A stretch of 64,000 nt of DNA from Massilia cavernae (GTDB lineage Bacteria > Pseudomonadota > Gammaproteobacteria > Burkholderiales > Burkholderiaceae_D): positions 1-64,000 of the forward strand of contig NZ_QYUP01000122.1 of assembly GCF_003590855.1 (NCBI RefSeq), read 5' to 3'. Below are positions 58,631-64,000 of this stretch, in pieces (the stretch's first letter is position 1; each line of letters starts with the position of its first letter). Under the pieces are notes generated by a model that saw only the letters and a program-made list of their open reading frames with translations, did not search any database and had not been told where the DNA came from. The translations under genes and the position numbers were made by a program.

Positions 58631-59740
58631 TTAGTGGCGGCGTACTTCAGCCAGTTTGTGCATGTCGATGTCGATGCCCAGGCCAGGGCCGGCCGGCACC
58701 TGCAGCATGAAGTCCTTGTAGGCCAGCGGCTCGCGCAGGATTTCGCGCGTCAGCAGCAAAGGGCCGAACAGTTCGGTGCCGAAGTCGAGGTTCGGGAAGG
58801 TCGAGAACAGGTGCGCCGAGGCGATGGTGCCGACCGCTCCTTCGAGCATGGTGCCGCCGTACAGCGAGATTCCCATCAGGCCGGCCACCTCGCCCACCAG
58901 CCGCGCCGGCACCAGGCCGCCCGACTGGCAGATCTTGACCGCGAAGACGTCTGCGGCGGCGGCCTGGCCCATCGCCAGCGCGTCCTGCGGGCCTTTCAGC
59001 GCCTCGTCGGCCATGACCGGCACCGCGAAGCGCTGCGCCAGGCGGCTCATCGCTTCCACCATCTCGGCGCGCACCGGCTGTTCGATCAGGTCGACGCCGC
59101 CCGCTTCCAGCGCCGCGATGCCGCGCACCGCATCGAGCTCGCTCCAGGCCATGTTGACGTCGACCCGTACGCTGACCTTGTCGCCGAGCGCCTTCTTGAT
59201 GGCGAGGACGTGCGCGACGTCCTGGGCGACGCTGTTGGCGCCGATCTTGAGCTTGAAGATATTGTGGCGGCGCGCCTCGAGCATGGCTTCGGCTTCCGCG
59301 ATATCCTTGGCGGTATCGCCGCTGGCCAGCGTCCAGGCCACCGGCAGCGCATCGCGCACCCGTCCGCCCAGCAGTTCCGACAGCGGGATGCCGAGGCGGC
59401 GCGCCTGGGCGTCCATCAGGGCGGTCTCGATCGCGCACTTGGCGAAGCGGTTGCCCTGGATGGTCTTGCGCACCCGCGCCATGCAGGCCGCGACCCGGCT
59501 CGCTTCCTGCCCGACCAGCAGCGGCGCGATGTGGGTGTCGATGTTGACCTTGATGCTCTCGGGGCTCTCTTCGCCGTAGCTCAGCCCCCCGATGGTGGTG
59601 GCTTCGCCCCAGCCTTCGATGCCGTCGGCGCAGCGGATGCGCACCAGCACCAGGGTCTGGGATTGCATCGTCGCCACCGACAGTTTGTGGGGGCGGATGG
59701 TCGGCACGTCGGCCAGGATAGTTTCGATTGCTTCAATCAT
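58631..59740 (-). CDS. catB: Muconate cycloisomerase
   Basis: The 369-residue enzyme of the enolase superfamily converts cis,cis-muconate to muconolactone. The catalytic lysine pair is in FKLKIGA, and the metal ligands are in RVDVNMAW, IEQPV and MADEAL. It is the first gene of the leftward operon. The ATG at 59740 begins the conserved IEAIETILADVPTIRPH region; it has no good ribosome binding site. Confidence 0.92.
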   Translation of the reverse strand: MIEAIETILADVPTIRPHKLSVATMQSQTLVLVRIRCADGIEGWGEATTIGGLSYGEESPESIKVNIDTHIAPLLVGQEASRVAACMARVRKTIQGNRFAKCAIETALMDAQARRLGIPLSELLGGRVRDALPVAWTLASGDTAKDIAEAEAMLEARRHNIFKLKIGANSVAQDVAHVLAIKKALGDKVSVRVDVNMAWSELDAVRGIAALEAGGVDLIEQPVRAEMVEAMSRLAQRFAVPVMADEALKGPQDALAMGQAAAADVFAVKICQSGGLVPARLVGEVAGLMGISLYGGTMLEGAVGTIASAHLFSTFPNLDFGTELFGPLLLTREILREPLAYKDFMLQVPAGPGLGIDIDMHKLAEVRRH

Positions 59741-59779
59741 GATAGTCAGGTATAACCCGTTCGAATAGCTGGTATTCGC

Positions 59780-59845
59780 AGAATAGTCAGGCTCGAAACT
59801 ACCGTCCAACACCGATTTAGTATCAGCCCCATACCTGAAAGGTAT
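59780..59845 (-). promoter_or_regulatory. CatR-type operator pair and catB promoter
   Basis: ATACCTTTCAGGTAT (59831-59845, minus strand) is a perfect ATAC-N7-GTAT site. Centred 22 bp downstream is ATACTAAATCGGTGT (59809-59823), one mismatch away. TTGGAC (59804-59809) shares the last T of this second site, and TATTCT (59780-59785) lies 18 bp further on. The distal site lies just before the catR start, so it can also serve autoregulation. Confidence 0.8.
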
Positions 59846-59849
59846 TCAC

Positions 59850-60764
59850 GTGGAATTGCGCCATTTGCGCTACTTCGTCGCCGTCGCCGAGGAGCGCAAC
59901 TTCACCCGTGCCGCCGAGCGGCTGCACATCGCCCAGCCCCCGCTGAGCCGCCAGATCCAGCAGCTCGAGGACATCCTGGAGGTCCCGCTGTTCGTGCGCG
60001 GCTCGCGCCCGCTCGAGCTGACCGAGGCTGGCCGCTTCCTGTACGGGCACGCTCAACAGTTGCTCGCTCAAAGCAATGAAATCATCTCGATGACGCGCCG
60101 GATCGGCAAGATCACCCACAAGTTCAACATCGGTTTCGTCGGCTCGACCCTGTTCGGCCTCCTGCCCGAGGTGGTGCGCCGCTTCCGCGCGGCCCATCCG
60201 GATACCGAAGTGAACCTGCTCGAGATGACCACCATGGAGCAGATCGCGGCGCTCAAGGAAGGCATCATCGACGTCGGCATCGGCCGCATCCGCCATGAGG
60301 ATGCGAACATCCGCCGCATCGTGCTGCGCGAGGAAGCGCTGATCGCGGCGCTGCCGATGGGCCATCCGCTGGCCTTCGTCGACCGCGGCCTGTTCCTGCG
60401 CGAGCTGGTCAACGACACGCTGATCGTATTCCCCAAGGCGCCCCGCCCCAGCTATGCCGACTCGGTGCTGGCAGCCTTCCACGACCGCGGCCTCGCGCCG
60501 GTCAAGGTATACGAGGCGCGCGAACTGCAGGTGGCGCTGGGACTGGTGGCGGCGGGAATCGGCGTGTCGGTGCTGCCGCGCAGCGTGCTCGGTTTGAAGC
60601 GCAGCGACGTGGTCTACAAGCTGCTCGACGAGCCGAACCTGACTTCGCCCGTCATCATGAGCATCCGCGCGCTCGACCACTCGGCCGCGATCCTCTCGCT
60701 GCTGCAGGTGATCTACGGCCTGTACCGCTCGGAAGGAATACCGCACGTACAGGAAACGCTGTAG
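59850..60764 (+). CDS. catR: LysR-type regulator of benzoate/catechol degradation
   Basis: The 304-residue LysR protein has an N-terminal winged helix (MELRHLRYFVAVAEERNFTRAAERLHIAQPPLSRQI region) and a C-terminal effector domain similar to CatR/CatM/BenM. In those proteins cis,cis-muconate, and in BenM also benzoate, is the inducer. The GTG at 59850 follows AAAGG. It is divergent from catB with shared operators of the ATAC-N7-GTAT type. Whether it also binds benzoate cannot be told. Confidence 0.88.
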   Translation: MELRHLRYFVAVAEERNFTRAAERLHIAQPPLSRQIQQLEDILEVPLFVRGSRPLELTEAGRFLYGHAQQLLAQSNEIISMTRRIGKITHKFNIGFVGSTLFGLLPEVVRRFRAAHPDTEVNLLEMTTMEQIAALKEGIIDVGIGRIRHEDANIRRIVLREEALIAALPMGHPLAFVDRGLFLRELVNDTLIVFPKAPRPSYADSVLAAFHDRGLAPVKVYEARELQVALGLVAAGIGVSVLPRSVLGLKRSDVVYKLLDEPNLTSPVIMSIRALDHSAAILSLLQVIYGLYRSEGIPHVQETL

Positions 60765-60770
60765 GCCTTC

Positions 60771-60836
60771 ATACCGCCCGGGTATGAACAAGATACTGCA
60801 TCAGTATTAGACGCTGCCAAAGGCGGCGCATACCAT
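60771..60836 (+). promoter_or_regulatory. CatR-type operator pair and catI promoter
   Basis: ATACCGCCCGGGTAT (60771-60785) and ATACTGCATCAGTAT (60793-60807) are both perfect ATAC-N7-GTAT sites with centres 22 bp apart. TTAGAC (60807-60812) overlaps the last base of the second, and TACCAT (60831-60836) follows after 18 bp. The layout is the same as before catB. Confidence 0.82.
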
Positions 60837-60870
60837 TCCCGCATGCTTTTTACAACATGCGGAGATAGGA

Positions 60871-61539
60871 ATGATCGATAAAATATCCGGCTCGCTCGAA
60901 GCGGCGGTCGCCGGCATCAAGGATGGCGCGACCGTCATGATCGGCGGCTTCGGCAACGCGGGCATGCCGTCGGCGCTGATCGATGCACTGATCGGCCAGG
61001 GTGCGCGCGAGCTCACCATCGTCAACAACAATGCCGGCAACGGCGACACCGGCCTGGCCGCCCTGCTCAAGGCCGGCCGCGTGCGCAAGATCATCTGCTC
61101 GTTCCCGCGCCAGGCCGACTCCCACGTCTTCGACAGCCTTTACCACGCCGGCAAGATCGAACTCGAACTGACCCCGCAAGGCAACCTGGCCGAACGCATC
61201 CGCGCCGCCGGCGCCGGCATCGGCGGTTTTTTCTCGCCGACCGGCTACGGCACCCTGCTGGCCGAAGGCAAGGAGACGCGCCTGATCAACGGCCGCCACT
61301 ACGTGCTCGAGTCACCCATCCACGCCGATTTCGCGCTGATCAAGGCGCTGCGCGGCGACCGCTGGGGCAACCTGGTGTACCGCAAGACCGCCCGCAACTT
61401 CGGCCCGATCATGGCCATGGCCGCCGCCTGCACCGTGGCACAGGTCAGCGAAGTCGTCGAACTGGGGCAGCTCGATCCCGAAACGATCGTCACCCCGGGT
61501 ATTTTCGTACAGCGCGTCGTCGCGCAAGGGAGCCACTGA
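60871..61539 (+). CDS. catI: 3-oxoadipate CoA-transferase subunit A
   Basis: The 222-residue alpha subunit moves CoA from succinyl-CoA to beta-ketoadipate. GGFGNAGMPSALIDAL and the SFPRQADS region match PcaI/CatI. GGAGATAGGA precedes the ATG. Its stop overlaps the catJ start by one base. The name pcaI is equally used. Confidence 0.92.
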   Translation: MIDKISGSLEAAVAGIKDGATVMIGGFGNAGMPSALIDALIGQGARELTIVNNNAGNGDTGLAALLKAGRVRKIICSFPRQADSHVFDSLYHAGKIELELTPQGNLAERIRAAGAGIGGFFSPTGYGTLLAEGKETRLINGRHYVLESPIHADFALIKALRGDRWGNLVYRKTARNFGPIMAMAAACTVAQVSEVVELGQLDPETIVTPGIFVQRVVAQGSH

Positions 61540-62179
61540 TGCAACGCATGACAAGAGACCAGATCGCCGCCCGCGTGGCGCAGGACATCCATGAAGGCGC
61601 CTACGTCAACCTCGGCATCGGCCTGCCGACCATGGTGGCCAACCACCTGCCCGCCGAACGCGAAGTGTTCCTGCACAGCGAGAACGGCCTGCTGGGCATG
61701 GGCCCCGCGCCCGCGCCCGGCGAAGAGGACGAGGACCTGATCAACGCCGGCAAGCAGCCGGTCACCCTGCTCGCCGGCGGCTGCTACTTCCACCATGGCG
61801 ACTCGTTCGCGATGATGCGCGGCGGCCACCTGGACATTTGCGTGCTGGGCGCGTTCCAGGTCTCGCGCAAGGGCGACCTGGCCAACTGGCACACCGGCGC
61901 CAAGGATGCGATTCCCGCCGTCGGCGGCGCGATGGACCTGGCGATCGGCGCCAAGCAGGTGTTCGTGATGATGGAACACCAGACCCGCCAGGGCGAAAGC
62001 AAGATCGTCGACGAATGCAGCTATCCTTTGACCGGCGTGGGCTGCGTATCGCGCATCTACACCGACCTGGCCGTGATCGACGTGACCGCCGATGGCCTGG
62101 TGGTGCGCGAAATGGTGCCGGGCCTGAGCTTCGAGGAACTGCAAGACATCAGCGGCCTTGCACTGAAGGAGGCACAGCC

Positions 62180-62183
<4 letters not shown>
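61539..62183 (+). CDS. catJ: 3-oxoadipate CoA-transferase subunit B
   Basis: The 214-residue beta subunit carries the catalytic Glu in HSENGLLGMGP and the motif YVNLGIGLPTMV. It pairs with catI and overlaps both neighbours (one base with catI, four with catF), so the three are translated together. The name pcaJ is equally used. Confidence 0.92.
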
Positions 62184-63382
<1,199 letters not shown>

Positions 63383-63409
63383 CAAGGCGGAGCGCCCCCG
63401 CGGCGCTCC

Positions 63410-63475
63410 ATACCATCCAGGTATGCAATCGATACTGCATCAGTATTAGACGCCTGGACATGGCTTCATTACCAT
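63410..63475 (+). promoter_or_regulatory. CatR-type operator pair and promoter of the ABC binding-protein gene
   Basis: ATACCATCCAGGTAT (63410-63424) and ATACTGCATCAGTAT (63432-63446) are perfect sites 22 bp apart. TTAGAC (63446-63451) and TACCAT (63470-63475) have the same 18-bp spacer as before catI. The second site and the following TAGACGC are identical to those of catI. Confidence 0.82.
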
Positions 63476-63540
63476 GAATTGCAAGTGACATAACAGCAGC
63501 ACGGCGCCCGCCGGAAGCTGCACCACAACCCGGAGACAAA

Positions 63541-64000
63541 ATGAAAACCACCCTCACCAGCGGCGCGCTCGGCGCCATGCTGTTCGCCTCGACCTGCGCC
63601 TTCGCCCAGAACGCCCCTGTCAAGGTCGGCCTGATGCTGCCGGCCACCGGCACCTTCGCCAACCTCGGCAACATGATCGAAAACGGCTTCAAGATGTACG
63701 TCGCCGAACAGGGCGGCAAGCTGGCCGGGCGCGAGATCGTCTACGCCAAGGTCGATGACGAATCCGATCCGTCCAAGGCCAGCGACAACGTCAACAAGCT
63801 GATCAAGCGCGACCAGGTCGATGTGTTGATCGGCACCGTGCACTCGGGCGTCGCGCTGACGATGGCCAAGGTGGCCAAGGAATCGGGCACGCTGCTGATC
63901 GTGCCGAACGCCGGCGCCAATGCCATCACCGGCCCGATGTGCGCCAAGAACATCTTCCGCAGCTCCTTCTCAAGCTGGCAGTCGGGCTACGCGATGGGCA
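63541..64000 (+). CDS. ABC transporter substrate-binding protein (Peripla_BP_6 type), cut by window end
   Basis: The first 153 residues show a signal peptide (to about residue 22, STCAFAQ) and the branched-chain amino acid-type binding fold (KVGLMLPATGTFANLG, VDDESDPSKASDNVNKLI, VDVLIGTVHSGVA). A GGAG precedes the ATG. The family binds amino acids or aromatic acids for ABC import. Control by catabolic operators suggests that it captures benzoate or a similar compound. The C-terminal half is outside the window. Confidence 0.88.
   Translation, partial: MKTTLTSGALGAMLFASTCAFAQNAPVKVGLMLPATGTFANLGNMIENGFKMYVAEQGGKLAGREIVYAKVDDESDPSKASDNVNKLIKRDQVDVLIGTVHSGVALTMAKVAKESGTLLIVPNAGANAITGPMCAKNIFRSSFSSWQSGYAMG

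Overview
The window is high-GC bacterial DNA packed with genes on both strands. Gene content and protein style point to a betaproteobacterium of the Burkholderiales, most likely an Oxalobacteraceae member close to Massilia. This rests on the catB-catC-catA-benABCD gene order, the hemN-ccoI-ccoS-ccoNOQPG-fixH cluster beside fnr, and the large number of hybrid kinases and c-di-GMP proteins. No rRNA, tRNA or CRISPR array was seen. The taxonomy is inference.

Layout. 1-14.3 kb: a metal-efflux (CDF) gene under a MerR-type promoter, then a sensory block (PAS-like/receiver protein, MetE-like methyltransferase coupled to a large hybrid kinase, receiver-GGDEF protein, receiver-kinase-receiver protein, orphan NarL-type kinase), NDH-2, an exported basic protein and a LytS/LytTR two-component pair. 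14.4-18.2 kb: a cluster of GGGGTCAGACCA repeats, a DUF885 lipoprotein, a 39-residue lipoprotein, a gene fragment and rhlE. 18.3-31.0 kb: a microaerobic respiration island made of fnr, a complete cbb3 oxidase structural and assembly set, copper ATPase ccoI, hemN and two universal stress proteins. Two perfect FNR boxes lie at the places where they could control it.

31.1-43.4 kb: an exported SurE-like nucleotidase with a lipoprotein, an alpha/beta hydrolase, an RsbRD-PAS-GGDEF protein, a KGG stress protein, a hybrid kinase whose receiver has Glu in place of the phospho-accepting Asp, an IS1341-type element with a TnpB lacking the usual RuvC-II Glu, a DUF3606 protein and a very large secreted TolB-amidohydrolase. 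43.6-51.6 kb: a c-di-GMP locus with a PilZ protein, a PAS-GGDEF-EAL protein and two tandem-duplicated CSS-EAL phosphodiesterases. Their sensor halves have diverged while their EAL halves are almost identical, and each is followed by a broken PAS-type gene.

51.6-64 kb: a complete benzoate/catechol to beta-ketoadipate pathway. catB-catC-catA-benABCD-catD (plus a GH1-like gene) runs leftward from a divergent catR. catI-catJ-catF and an amino-acid-type ABC binding-protein gene run rightward. All three transcription units start with the same promoter layout: two ATAC-N7-GTAT sites 22 bp apart, a -35 box sharing the last base of the proximal site, and an 18-bp spacer. Together these genes convert benzoate to succinyl-CoA and acetyl-CoA under one LysR regulator.
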